Source of the DNA: an uncultured archaeon
GTDB lineage: Archaea; Thermoplasmatota; Thermoplasmata; Thermoplasmatales; Thermoplasmataceae
Direction: 5' to 3'
Assembly: GCA_000965745.1 (NCBI GenBank)
Contig: CP009479.1
Location: 816,457-880,456 of the forward strand
DNA length: 64,000 nucleotides
Shown: positions 53,398 through 62,640 of the stretch, piece by piece
Layout: each line of letters begins with the position of its first letter
How positions within the stretch are numbered: position 1 is the first letter of the stretch
The notes under the pieces: generated by a model
Told to the model about the DNA's origin: nothing
The model's database searches: none
What the model saw: only the letters and a program-made list of their open reading frames with translations
Translations under genes and position numbers: made by a program

Positions 53398-53652
53398 TTA
53401 GCTGCTGGGTTCGGGCCCATATTCCGGAAGATCGGAAAGGCTCATGTCCGGGTGTTTCTCCCTCCATTCCTCCTCATGCATCTTGCCCTGTGGCCTGACC
53501 TGGTCAAAGGCTTTTTTTCCGCATATCGGGCACTTGAAATAAAGCTCCGCGAAAATATGTGGCCTCAGAATGTCAGATGCCCTGAATTCATGCAAAAATT
53601 CATTGCTGCAGGAAGAACACCTGATCTTCCAGATATGAACCATTCTTTCCAT
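53398..53652 (-). CDS. Small zinc-ribbon protein
   Basis: An 84-aa protein with two C-x-x-C knuckles (RCSSCSNEF near residue 12 and KCPICGKKAF near 41), consistent with a zinc ribbon. The C-terminus is charged and proline-rich (HPDMSLSDLPEYGPE). No family name can be given. ATG 53652 starts it; the A/T-rich region to the right may carry its promoter, divergent from purH. It may regulate or accompany a neighbour, but there is no evidence for which. Confidence 0.68.
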   Translation of the reverse strand: MERMVHIWKIRCSSCSNEFLHEFRASDILRPHIFAELYFKCPICGKKAFDQVRPQGKMHEEEWREKHPDMSLSDLPEYGPEPSS

Positions 53653-53722
53653 TATTATATAACAACGAGGAGTTTATTAATATTACTTCGGCCGCAGTTC
53701 CCGGCGGGGGCGGGATAAGTCA

Positions 53723-53730
53723 TTTTAATA
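53723..53730 (+). promoter_or_regulatory. TATA box of purH
   Basis: TTTTAATA is about 27 nt upstream of the purH ATG at 53754, predicting a leaderless transcript. Confidence 0.5.
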
Positions 53731-53753
53731 TTGGAAAGGCACATTACTTTACG

Positions 53754-55256
53754 ATGAAGGTTTTCATTAGCGTCTTCGACAAAACTGGCCTTGTACAATT
53801 CATAAAAGGAATTTCAAACCACCTGGACGAGATATATTCCACCGGGGGGAGCTACAAGCACCTCAAGGAAAATGGAATCGACGTGAGGAACAGTTCGGAA
53901 CTCACCGGTTTTGGAGAAATACTTGGGGGGAGGGTCAAGACACTGCATCCGAAGGTCTTTTCCGGAATCCTTTCAAACAGGGACCAGAAGAGCAGAGAGG
54001 AAACTGACAGCATTGGCGCACCCGAGTTTGACATGGTAGTGGTTAATTACTATCCTTTCGAAAAGGCAGCATCAAGCGGAAACCTCGACGAAATGATCGA
54101 AAATATTGACATAGGGGGGGTCTCACTCGTAAGGGCAGCTGCAAAGAACTACAGGAATGTGATCGTGCTCACCGACCCCTCACATTACAAAGTAGTGTCG
54201 GAAGAACTGTCACAGATGGGCTCAATCTCCATGAGGACAAGGGAGATGCTTGCCATGAGGGCAATGGCGAGGACAGCTGAGTATGACGTGAATATATACA
54301 ACTCGCTCTACAGGAAGCTGAACAACACAGTTCCTGAGGAACTTTTCCTGCATTACAAGGGGAAGGAGGAGCTCAGGTATGGGGAAAACCCGGACCAGAA
54401 GGGATACCTTTTCTCTGACGGAAGCAGGAATGGCATTGCAAACGCTGAGCAGTTGAACGGGAAGCAGCTTTCATACAACAACCTTGTTGATGCTGATGCA
54501 GCCTTTGAGACAGCACTTGAATTCGATGAGACAACCGCGGTTGTGGTAAAACATAACACTCCATGCGGAGTGTCTTCAGGAAACACACTTGCGGAAGCAC
54601 TGAGGAAGGCAATCGACGCTGACAGTGAGTCTGCATACGGTTCAGTGATTGCACTGAACCGCAAGGTTGACATGGCTACGCTTGACGAGATGAAAAAGCG
54701 CTTCATAGAGGTGCTTATTGCACCGGATTATGATGAAGATGCACTGGAGCGCCTTAGAACCAGGAAGAACTTGAGAGTCCTGAAGGTTCCGTTCATCAGG
54801 GACGATTCCCTCAGGTACAAGGCCATCTCAAACGGAATAGTTGCCCAGACTCCTTTAAGGTCAGATTTTGGCACGCCCATACTCAAGACCAAGAAAGAAG
54901 CAGGCAAGGATGTCATGCGGGATATGGAGTTTGCCTGGAAGGTTGTAGCGCACTGCAGGAGCAATGCAATCGTTCTTGCGAAGGACAGGACCACGGTCGG
55001 AATCGGCGGAGGCCAGACATCCAGGATTGAGGCAATGAGAATAGCAACCGCAAAGGCAGGAGAAAAGGCAAGGGGGGCAGTCCTGGCATCAGACGCATAC
55101 TTCCCGTTTTCGGATAATGTGGAACTTGCTGCAGAGAGCGGCGTGTCGGCTATCATTCAACCCGGAGGCTCAATCAGGGACGAGGAAGTTATAGACGCCT
55201 CTGACAGGCTTGGCGTGCCTCTTTACTTCACGGAAAAGAGAGTCTTCCTACACTGA
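53754..55256 (+). CDS. purH: Bifunctional AICAR formyltransferase/IMP cyclohydrolase
   Basis: Catalyses the last two steps of IMP synthesis. The 500-aa protein has the IMP cyclohydrolase motif GGRVKTLHPKVFSGIL near the N-terminus and formyltransferase motifs VVKHNTPCGVSSGN, SNAIVLAKDRTTVGIGGGQT and ASDAYFPFSDNVELAAESGV. The bacterial bifunctional form is used, whereas many archaea use PurP and PurO instead. ATG 53754 has a well-placed TATA box. With purA (10612-11895) it links IMP to AMP. Confidence 0.96.
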   Translation: MKVFISVFDKTGLVQFIKGISNHLDEIYSTGGSYKHLKENGIDVRNSSELTGFGEILGGRVKTLHPKVFSGILSNRDQKSREETDSIGAPEFDMVVVNYYPFEKAASSGNLDEMIENIDIGGVSLVRAAAKNYRNVIVLTDPSHYKVVSEELSQMGSISMRTREMLAMRAMARTAEYDVNIYNSLYRKLNNTVPEELFLHYKGKEELRYGENPDQKGYLFSDGSRNGIANAEQLNGKQLSYNNLVDADAAFETALEFDETTAVVVKHNTPCGVSSGNTLAEALRKAIDADSESAYGSVIALNRKVDMATLDEMKKRFIEVLIAPDYDEDALERLRTRKNLRVLKVPFIRDDSLRYKAISNGIVAQTPLRSDFGTPILKTKKEAGKDVMRDMEFAWKVVAHCRSNAIVLAKDRTTVGIGGGQTSRIEAMRIATAKAGEKARGAVLASDAYFPFSDNVELAAESGVSAIIQPGGSIRDEEVIDASDRLGVPLYFTEKRVFLH

Positions 55257-55336
55257 GGAGATGCCTCTTTTCCCAAATGGGAACACAATTCTTCCCACCC
55301 GGTAAATGGTTTTAAGGGTTCCCGGATTGTCAAAAC

Positions 55337-56266
55337 ATGGATTATGTCACTCTTGGAAAATCTGACCTGAAGGTACCAGTCGTAGGTTTTGGTGCCTGGC
55401 AGGCAGGAAAATCTGGCTGGGGGGAAGACTACACGGATGAGGACAGCATCAAGGCAATCAGGTACTCTCTGGACCATGGGGTAAATTTCATCGATACCGC
55501 AGAAGTCTATGGCTACGGCCATTCTGAAGAGGTTGTGGCAAAGGCAATGGAAGGTTATGCCCGTGATGACGTTGTCATTGCAACCAAGGTAGCAGGATAC
55601 CACTTTCGTTACAAGGACGTGATCAAGGCAGCAGAGAACAGCCTTAAGAGGCTGAATACCGATTATATTGACCTGTACCAGCTTCACTGGCCGGACAACT
55701 ACACCCCTGTCGGAGAGACGATGTCTGCAATGGAGCAGCTGGTCAAAGAAGGAAAAATCAGGAACATAGGGCTGTGCAACTTCCCAAGGCCACTTGTAGA
55801 GGAGATATACGCCAAGAAGAGCCCTGACCTGCCCATTGTATCAAACCAGATGAGATACAATATGATTCAGAGAGAGGTTGAGGGTGAACTGTATCCCTAT
55901 ATGAAGCAGAAGGGAATCAGCATGATTGCATGGAGCCCCATTGCCAAAGGTCTTCTTACCGGCAAGTACAACGAAGGAAATATTCCCGGTGATGAAATAA
56001 GGAAAGGAGATGCCCTTTTCACGAAGGATAACCTGAAAAGGCTTACCGGCCTGTTGAACGAGATCAGCGAGATTTCGGAAAAGCACGGAAAAACAATGGC
56101 ACAGGTTTCTTTGAACTATCTCATTTCCAAGGAAGCGATTGTGATACCGGGGGCAAAAAATGTCAAACAGGCAGAGGAAAACATGGGTGCTGCTGGCTGG
56201 AAACTGTCCAAATCGGAAGTCGATTCACTGGACAGGGCTTCAGACGTGGAACTCACATATTCCTAG
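55337..56266 (+). CDS. Aldo/keto reductase
   Basis: A 309-aa NADPH-dependent reductase. The active-site tetrad is visible: D and Y in FIDTAEVYGYGHSEE, K in IATKVAGYHF and H in YQLHWPDNY. The cofactor loop near the C-terminus is VIPGAKNVKQAEENMGA. Substrate unknown. TTTTAAG at 55310-55316 is about 24 nt before ATG 55337. The stop overlaps the end of the convergent protease gene by four bases. Confidence 0.92.
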   Translation: MDYVTLGKSDLKVPVVGFGAWQAGKSGWGEDYTDEDSIKAIRYSLDHGVNFIDTAEVYGYGHSEEVVAKAMEGYARDDVVIATKVAGYHFRYKDVIKAAENSLKRLNTDYIDLYQLHWPDNYTPVGETMSAMEQLVKEGKIRNIGLCNFPRPLVEEIYAKKSPDLPIVSNQMRYNMIQREVEGELYPYMKQKGISMIAWSPIAKGLLTGKYNEGNIPGDEIRKGDALFTKDNLKRLTGLLNEISEISEKHGKTMAQVSLNYLISKEAIVIPGAKNVKQAEENMGAAGWKLSKSEVDSLDRASDVELTYS

Positions 56267-57141
56267 AAAACGTTGAACATGAGGTAGGCAGCGAGAAATC
56301 CCAGTATAACACCTGAATTTATGAAAGGCAGGCCAGGGGCCGGCTTCTTCACAAGGTCGGAGAAGAGAAGTATCATTCCGATGATCCCTCCCAGGAGTGG
56401 TAGCAGTATGAACCAGATCATATGGTCCCTTCCGAACATTGCGGAGGAAACAACCATTATGCTTGGAAGGGCGACATCACCAAATCCAAGCATCAATGCC
56501 CTCCTCTCCCCTTCCTGGTCTATCCTCACGTCCTCAAGTTTCACACCTCTCTTTGTAGGCATAACAAAAAGGAGGGGGAGTGACTCATTGATGGCTACCT
56601 CTGCCAGGCTTACCATGTGCTTCGTCTTGTAAACTGAGATATAATCATACACGGCAAAGGCAATAAGGAAAATTACTGCCGCCCATATGCCTACTATGAC
56701 ACCCCATATGGCAGAGACCCCGGCTGAAAGGAAGAATCCGGCCAGGTTGGTAACAAACCAGTTGTTCCTGAATATCAGGAAGTAGGCATAAATCAGGGGC
56801 GCTGCTATTATTATGATGTAATACTGGAGATACGTGTTGGCTATCACTGTTCCGACTATAAGGAACACGTAGAACACAACATAAATGATAAGAAACAGGA
56901 ATATTGCCCTCATTATCCGCATTTTCTTCTTCTTTGCAAGATAGAGGATAAAAAACGTCACAGCTATGGCAAACACCATGTAAACAAGGACAGTACTGAT
57001 CCCGGTTGTCGGCGTGGTATTTGAGAAGCCCGCATTCTGCTGTATCAATATGGTCGCAAGGAATATTGCAAAGAGGGAAGAGAGGACAAATAGGACAAGT
57101 GTGGAAATCTCAGGAACTCTTAGCCTTATCAGACTTCTCAC
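56263..57141 (-). CDS. Presenilin-like intramembrane aspartyl protease
   Basis: An archaeal presenilin/signal-peptide-peptidase homolog (A22/COG3389). The catalytic aspartates lie in the motifs AVYDYISVYKTKH (Y-D) and LGFGDVALPSIMV (G-x-G-D), and PAPGLPFINSG is the PAL-like motif. About nine membrane helices are predicted. The open frame extends to 57225 inside topA, but those residues are not membrane-like; GTG 57141 (VRSLIRLRVPEIS) is the best start. It overlaps the topA end by 32 bp, suggesting coupled expression. Confidence 0.87.
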   Translation of the reverse strand: MRSLIRLRVPEISTLVLFVLSSLFAIFLATILIQQNAGFSNTTPTTGISTVLVYMVFAIAVTFFILYLAKKKKMRIMRAIFLFLIIYVVFYVFLIVGTVIANTYLQYYIIIIAAPLIYAYFLIFRNNWFVTNLAGFFLSAGVSAIWGVIVGIWAAVIFLIAFAVYDYISVYKTKHMVSLAEVAINESLPLLFVMPTKRGVKLEDVRIDQEGERRALMLGFGDVALPSIMVVSSAMFGRDHMIWFILLPLLGGIIGMILLFSDLVKKPAPGLPFINSGVILGFLAAYLMFNVF

Positions 57142-59428
57142 CTTTCTTGTCTGTTTTTTTCTTGTTGAACTCACAATCCATCTTGGGGCAGAATTTCCAC
57201 TTTCTCCTGCTCCTGGTAGCGACAATCAGCGGAGACCCGCAATGCTCGCACTTCTCTCCTGTTGCAGAAAGTAATCCCATCTGGGGAAGTGGGTAGGTCA
57301 CAGTGCAGTCCGGGTAGTTCGAGCAGCCAAGGAACCTCTTTCCATACCTGGACTGCCTGACAACAAGGTTTCCCCCGTCAGATGGGCATGAGCCGAAGTT
57401 GTCCTTCCTCTTGTTGAACTCACAGGATGGATCGATGCACCTGTAATCCGGGGACTGTCCTCTCCTGATGGCTTTAATCTGCGGCAACGAACAGACAGGG
57501 CATTCCTTGTCTGTAAGCTGGATAAGGATCCGTGCAGGAGCCTTGAAATCTATCTTGCAGGTGTCATCCTCGCACTTCAGCCTTGAGAATGACCTTTCCT
57601 TAATGTGGAGTATATTCTTTCCTTTGTGAATTGGGCATTCCCCTATGGGTGAACCCATTCTGAGGTGCTCCCTGATAGTATCCTTTATGACCGATTCATT
57701 CTTCTTGAGATCGTTCAGCACATTGTGGAGCATTTTCCTGGACAGATCGACAACCTCTGTTTTCTTTATCTCGCTGTTTGCGATCTTGTCCATGTCAACT
57801 TCCAGGGCAGCAGTCATTTCCGGCTCGGCTATCTGGGACTCCACCGTGAGTATTGACTTGATTAGGCCTATACCTAGGGGTGTCGGCCTGACAGGGTTCC
57901 CCTCTATAAAACCCCTGTTCTGGAGTTTGGCAATAATGTCATGCCGCGTGCTCTTGGTTCCTAGATTCAGATCCTCCATCTTCTTGAGGAGCGAAGACAC
58001 ATCGTATCTCCTGGGCGGTTTCGTGAAATCCTCATTCTTCTGCCAGTCTCTGGCCTCAACCTCCTCTCCCTCTTCAAGATCGGGGTGGAAATTCTCCTTG
58101 GGGTGGTAATACGTGTAGATGCTCAGCCACCCTTTCTTCGTTATCCTCACGCCCTTGGTCAGGAAATTATAGTCTGCGACCCTGATGGTTGCCTCCTTGA
58201 TCTCCCTCCCGCCTTCCTCGTAAAGTGTCGCGAGAAACCTCTTGGTGACAAGCTCGTAGACTTTTGCGTAGTCACCTTTCAGGGCACCTTTCTTAGCAGC
58301 TCCCGTAGGGTAGATCGGAGGATGGTCTGTTGCCTCTGTCCTCCCTCTGGAAGGCCTGATCTTTTCCTGTGAAAGGACCATGTCAACCTCCTTTGAAAAC
58401 TCTGTTTCCTTGAGCTTGTTAAGAACACTCTTGAGATTTATTGACCTCTGGTAAACGGTGTTGTCAGTTCTCGGGTAACTGATCAGACCCCTCATGTAAA
58501 GTGATTCCGCTATATTCATCGCCTTCGCAGGGGCAATCTGGATCCTGGAAGCCTCCCTTAGAAACTCGGTAGTGTTGAAGGGGGGAGGCCTGCCTATACG
58601 CTCATTTCTCTTTTCGAACTGAATTACTGATCCGTTCCTTCCGTTAATGGAATTGAATATCTTTTCGGCCTCCTCTTCATCGAATATGTCCCCGCCCTCA
58701 TACTCTCCGGTAAAATCGCCCTCCTTATGGAAGACTACCTGTACCTTCCAGAATTGCTGCGGGACGAAGGAGTTGATTTCCAGTTCTCTGTTTACAATGA
58801 GGCCGAGGGTGGGGGTCTGAACCCTTCCGACTGAGAGGAAATCCTTTCCGTACCTGTTTGAGACAACAGATATGAACCTTGTTAGGACTGCCCCCCACAT
58901 CAGGTCTATCTCTTCCCTTGCGGAAGCTGAGTCTGCAAGGTTATAATCAACCTCGATGAGGTCATCAAACGCGCTTGTGATCTCATCCTTGGTGAGTGCA
59001 CTGAACTTGGCCCTTCTGATGCTGGGTGTAGTCTTGCTTTTCTTCTGTGCATCCTTTATGATGTCCAGGGCTTCCACCCCGATGAGTTCTCCCTCCCTGT
59101 CATAGTCGGTTGCGACTACAACTGTATCAACATCCTTGGAAAGGGCCTGAAGGGTGTTTACTGCATTCCTGTTCTTGGAAACATGGATTATGTCCGCATC
59201 TATCAGTTCACTGAAGTCTACAGACTTCCAGTCCTTCATGGTCTCCGGAAAATTGATCTCAACAATATGGCCGCTTAGAGGGATTAGATAGTAATGTACC
59301 CCATCTTTCTCGAACTCTATATAACTCATTCCCTTGGGCCTTTTCTGCTTTGAGGAGCCTTCCGACAGGAAGTAGGCAATCCTTCTGCCGGCATCAGCCT
59401 TCTCTGCAATTATGATCTTATTGGACAA
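57110..59428 (-). CDS. topA: DNA topoisomerase I (type IA)
   Basis: Relaxes negatively supercoiled DNA by single-strand passage. The 772-aa protein has a TOPRIM domain (IIAEKADAGRRIAYFL, then VVATDYDREGELIGVEALD), the catalytic tyrosine in LISYPRTDNTVYQ, and several C-terminal zinc fingers (CPVCSLPQ, CPSDGGN, CSNYPDC, CEHCGSP). The start is TTG 59428 (MSNKIIIAEK). The 3' end overlaps the presenilin-like gene. Confidence 0.95.
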   Translation of the reverse strand: MSNKIIIAEKADAGRRIAYFLSEGSSKQKRPKGMSYIEFEKDGVHYYLIPLSGHIVEINFPETMKDWKSVDFSELIDADIIHVSKNRNAVNTLQALSKDVDTVVVATDYDREGELIGVEALDIIKDAQKKSKTTPSIRRAKFSALTKDEITSAFDDLIEVDYNLADSASAREEIDLMWGAVLTRFISVVSNRYGKDFLSVGRVQTPTLGLIVNRELEINSFVPQQFWKVQVVFHKEGDFTGEYEGGDIFDEEEAEKIFNSINGRNGSVIQFEKRNERIGRPPPFNTTEFLREASRIQIAPAKAMNIAESLYMRGLISYPRTDNTVYQRSINLKSVLNKLKETEFSKEVDMVLSQEKIRPSRGRTEATDHPPIYPTGAAKKGALKGDYAKVYELVTKRFLATLYEEGGREIKEATIRVADYNFLTKGVRITKKGWLSIYTYYHPKENFHPDLEEGEEVEARDWQKNEDFTKPPRRYDVSSLLKKMEDLNLGTKSTRHDIIAKLQNRGFIEGNPVRPTPLGIGLIKSILTVESQIAEPEMTAALEVDMDKIANSEIKKTEVVDLSRKMLHNVLNDLKKNESVIKDTIREHLRMGSPIGECPIHKGKNILHIKERSFSRLKCEDDTCKIDFKAPARILIQLTDKECPVCSLPQIKAIRRGQSPDYRCIDPSCEFNKRKDNFGSCPSDGGNLVVRQSRYGKRFLGCSNYPDCTVTYPLPQMGLLSATGEKCEHCGSPLIVATRSRRKWKFCPKMDCEFNKKKTDKKGEKSDKAKSS

Positions 59429-59517
59429 TTCGTTCCCTCAATACTGGTGGAGTAGGTAGAATCAACATATCTTATATATTTTTACACATAAAACCACAGC
59501 GCAGCCAATGGCCCATA

Positions 59518-60480
59518 TCACTTGAAAAGCTCCCTGACCTGCTCATCTGGTGAGTTCCCTCCCGTAATAATCAAGGCTATTTTCTTCCCCTTTATCTTTT
59601 CCTTCATCTTAAGTGCCGCCGCTATGGAGGATGAAGATGCAGATTCCGGGATGATGTGGGCCTTCTCAGCTACAAGCCTCATGGACACCTTTATGTCATT
59701 ATCGCTGACGAGTGTAAATTCATCGAGGTGCCTTCTCATGATCTTCTGGGTGAATTCATAACCTTCGGCGGTTGAAAGGCCTTCAGCATATGTCCTGTTT
59801 TCAGCCTCAACTATTCTTCCCTCCTTCCACGAAAGGAAGGCTGCCGGGGAACTTTCAGACTGGACTCCGATAACTTCAATTCCGGAATTAACAGCCTTTG
59901 CCACTATGGAAGCGCCGCTCGCACCGCTACCTCCACCTACAGGCACTATTATGGCATCTATGTCCGGCACTTCCTCGAGAACCTCGAGTGTGAGGGTACC
60001 AACTCCCGCGACAAGATCGGGCTCGTTTGCCGAATGTATGTACCTGTACCCCTCTTCTCTTGAAAGTGACTCTGCGTATATTCTTGCATCATCAAATCTG
60101 GGGCCATGGAAAATTATCTCACCTCCAAGGCTCCTCGTTGCCTGAACCTTTTCCGGGTTTGACCCCTCAGGCATTACAACCATGGCATGGGTCCCGAACA
60201 GCCTTGAAGCATAAGACACTCCTTGGGAGAAATTTCCAGTGGATGCTGCTATCACACCTTTCCTCCTCTCTTCGGCACTCAGTTTTGAAATAAGGTAGGT
60301 GGCGCCCCTCACCTTGAAAGAACCAGTCGGGAGCATGTTTTCGAGCTTCAGGTAAGTTTGAGCTCCCAGTTCCGAATCCAGGGCGGGGAAGTTGACCAGT
60401 GGGCTTGGAGGAAAATATCTGCGCAGCACCTTTCTCGCAAGCATTACATCATTCAGTTTCGGGACCATGTAGTCAGGCAT
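59518..60480 (-). CDS. Fold-type II PLP enzyme, threonine dehydratase-like (no ACT domain)
   Basis: A 320-aa PLP enzyme. The Schiff-base lysine is in GSFKVRGATYLIS, the substrate loop in AASTGNFSQGVSYAS, and the PLP-phosphate loop GGGSGASGASIV. It lacks the ACT domain seen in the paralog at 62641-63873, so it is a catabolic-type dehydratase or a serine racemase-like enzyme. ATG 60480 is used. It lies between topA and the divergent methyltransferase gene. Confidence 0.87.
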   Translation of the reverse strand: MPDYMVPKLNDVMLARKVLRRYFPPSPLVNFPALDSELGAQTYLKLENMLPTGSFKVRGATYLISKLSAEERRKGVIAASTGNFSQGVSYASRLFGTHAMVVMPEGSNPEKVQATRSLGGEIIFHGPRFDDARIYAESLSREEGYRYIHSANEPDLVAGVGTLTLEVLEEVPDIDAIIVPVGGGSGASGASIVAKAVNSGIEVIGVQSESSPAAFLSWKEGRIVEAENRTYAEGLSTAEGYEFTQKIMRRHLDEFTLVSDNDIKVSMRLVAEKAHIIPESASSSSIAAALKMKEKIKGKKIALIITGGNSPDEQVRELFK

Positions 60481-60624
60481 GTTACACGCATATAGGAGTA
60501 AGTGAATTTAAAGTATTCAAATAATACAAAGAGGCGTTTGGCCTGAACCGAAAACAGGCAAACTATTTGAGCCAAATAGGAATGCATTGCCAGTAATCTC
60601 CTGTTCCGGCTGAAGAAATTAGAT

Positions 60625-61191
60625 ATGAACATGAACGGCAAACTGAATATTGAAACTTGCAAAGGGGTATATGAGCCCGCAGAAGACAGCTATCTTATGA
60701 TCAAAACTGCCAGCTGCGGTAAGAAGGTACTAGAAGTTGGTTCAGGAAGCGGAATCGTGTCAGTGCACTGTGCCATGCTTGGATCAGAGGTTGATGCGGT
60801 TGACATTAATGGACAGGCGGTTGAGTGCACCATTAATAATGCCAGGAAAAATGGGGTGGAAGTTAACACTTTTGTTTCAGACCTGTTCAATGAAGTGGAA
60901 ATCGGGATAAAATATGATACTATCATCTTCAATCCGCCTTATCTTCCGACAGACGACAATATTCCGGGAAGTGAGCAATGGGATGGTGGTCCTGACGGAT
61001 TCAGGCTGGTTCGCCTATTCCTGAGGGAAGCGCCCGTCCGTCTTTCAGACCGTGGTGAAATATATCTTATTCTTTCAACGCTTACCGACATTGAGGGCCT
61101 GAAAGAGGAATTTTCACATCTCAGATTTGAGGAAGCCGGAAGTTCCAGCTTCTTCTTTGAAAAGATTTTAGTCTTGAGAATCACTTCATAG
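60625..61191 (+). CDS. HemK/PrmC-like methyltransferase
   Basis: A 188-aa SAM-dependent methyltransferase. The SAM motif is VLEVGSGSGIVSVH and the substrate motif IIFNPPYLPTDDN (N-P-P-Y), typical of glutamine or N6-adenine modifiers. In archaea the group is thought to methylate the glutamine of release factor aRF1 (Mtq2-type); this is inferred. ATG 60625. It is 42 bp before the DRG-type GTPase gene, so a translation-related operon is plausible. Confidence 0.88.
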   Translation: MNMNGKLNIETCKGVYEPAEDSYLMIKTASCGKKVLEVGSGSGIVSVHCAMLGSEVDAVDINGQAVECTINNARKNGVEVNTFVSDLFNEVEIGIKYDTIIFNPPYLPTDDNIPGSEQWDGGPDGFRLVRLFLREAPVRLSDRGEIYLILSTLTDIEGLKEEFSHLRFEEAGSSSFFFEKILVLRITS

Positions 61192-61233
61192 GGCAGCTTC
61201 GGAATACAGTGAACATGAATCTGGAAGGAAAAC

Positions 61234-62322
61234 ATGGGCGGCATTGAAGACAGGATAAAGGATATCGAGGAAGAACTCAAGAAAACTGAGTACAATAAGG
61301 CTACAGAGCACCACATCGGTATTCTTAAGGCTAAGCTTGCAAAGCTTCAGGCCGAGGCGAATGAGAGGCATGGCAGCGGAGGCGGAGGGTTTGCAATACC
61401 AAAGTCCGGAGACGCAACAATTGCGCTCGTAGGATTTCCCAGCGTTGGAAAGAGCAGCCTCCTGAACGCTATGACCGGGACGGAGAGCAAAGTTGGAAGC
61501 TTTGCCTTCACGACCCTTAAGGTCATCCCCGGAACGCTTGACTACAGGGGTGCACAAATACAGATTCTCGATCTGCCAGGAATCATTGAAAATGCAGCTC
61601 TTGGATCAGGCAGGGGGCGCGAAGTCCTGAGCATGGTCAGATCTGCAGATCTGATACTCATCATTACCGACACTGATATGAAAGGCATAGACAGGATCGT
61701 TTCAGAGCTGGAGAAGGTGGGAATTGTAGTAAACAGGCGAAAGAAGAACATTGCAATGAAGAAGGCAAATAAAGGTGGAATAAAGATCCACAAGCCCAAG
61801 AACGTTAAAATTGACAATGGAGAAATTAAGGCGGTCATCAAAGAATTCAAGATAACAAATGCAGACCTTTACATCAGGGAGAACGTCACAATGGAAGATA
61901 TCATAGATTTTCTTAGCGGGAACAGGGTCTATGCAAAATCTCTAGTGGTGGTGAACAAGATTGATATACCCCACGACACCAGAAAGGTGAAAAGGGAATC
62001 CGCAAAGTACCCAAGGGTAGTGAAGGTTTCAGCCTCAACTGGTGTTGGGGTGGAGGAACTCAAAGAGAAGATCTACGACGAGCTGGATCTTGTAAGGGTG
62101 TATCTAAGGAAGAAATCAGGCGATGTTGATTTTGAAAGACCGCTCGTTCTGACCCGTGGTGCCACAGTTCGCGAAGTCTGCAGGCGAGTGAGCAGGGAGA
62201 TGCTCAGGTCGTTCAGGTATGCATTGCTGACTCGGAACAACAACAAGGTTATTGACCAGCGTGTCGGCCTGGATTATGATATTGAGGATGAGGACATCGT
62301 TACAATAGTCAGCAGGAACTGA
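61234..62322 (+). CDS. DRG-family GTPase
   Basis: A 362-aa developmentally-regulated-GTP-binding-protein homolog, linked to ribosomes and translation. An N-terminal helical hairpin (EDRIKDIEEELKKTEYNKA) precedes the G domain with G1 GFPSVGKSSLL, G3 LDLPGIIENAA and G4 VVNKIDIPHD. A TGS domain ends the protein (LVLTRGATVREVCRRVSREM). ATG 61234. Acylphosphatase follows 43 bp later. Confidence 0.94.
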   Translation: MGGIEDRIKDIEEELKKTEYNKATEHHIGILKAKLAKLQAEANERHGSGGGGFAIPKSGDATIALVGFPSVGKSSLLNAMTGTESKVGSFAFTTLKVIPGTLDYRGAQIQILDLPGIIENAALGSGRGREVLSMVRSADLILIITDTDMKGIDRIVSELEKVGIVVNRRKKNIAMKKANKGGIKIHKPKNVKIDNGEIKAVIKEFKITNADLYIRENVTMEDIIDFLSGNRVYAKSLVVVNKIDIPHDTRKVKRESAKYPRVVKVSASTGVGVEELKEKIYDELDLVRVYLRKKSGDVDFERPLVLTRGATVREVCRRVSREMLRSFRYALLTRNNNKVIDQRVGLDYDIEDEDIVTIVSRN

Positions 62323-62365
62323 CGGATCGTTACTATTTTAATTCATAAGGCATACTCAGCATCGT

Positions 62366-62638
62366 ATGCCTTTAACCAAGAGAGTCAGATTTTACGGAAG
62401 GGTTCAGGGCGTTTACTTCAGGAGGCGCACAAGGGATGCTGCTTCTGAGTACGGTGTGTCCGGATGGGTGAAGAACTTGCCGGATGGGTCCGTAGAAGCA
62501 GAGTTATCCGGTGATACAGATAAGGTTCAGAGGCTGATAGACTACTGCCAGAACGAGATGCCTGTGGCAAGAGTAGACAGGGTGGAAATTACTGACATGG
62601 GCTATATTGACCACATCGGTTTCAAGATCAAATACTGA
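62366..62638 (+). CDS. Acylphosphatase
   Basis: A 90-aa enzyme hydrolysing acyl phosphates such as acetyl phosphate. The conserved FYGRVQGVYFRRRTRDAA has the substrate arginine, and VSGWVKNLPDGSVEAEL has the catalytic asparagine. Length is that of the family. A TATTTTAATTC box about 30 nt upstream of ATG 62366 suggests its own promoter. Confidence 0.95.
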   Translation: MPLTKRVRFYGRVQGVYFRRRTRDAASEYGVSGWVKNLPDGSVEAELSGDTDKVQRLIDYCQNEMPVARVDRVEITDMGYIDHIGFKIKY

Positions 62639-62640
62639 CT

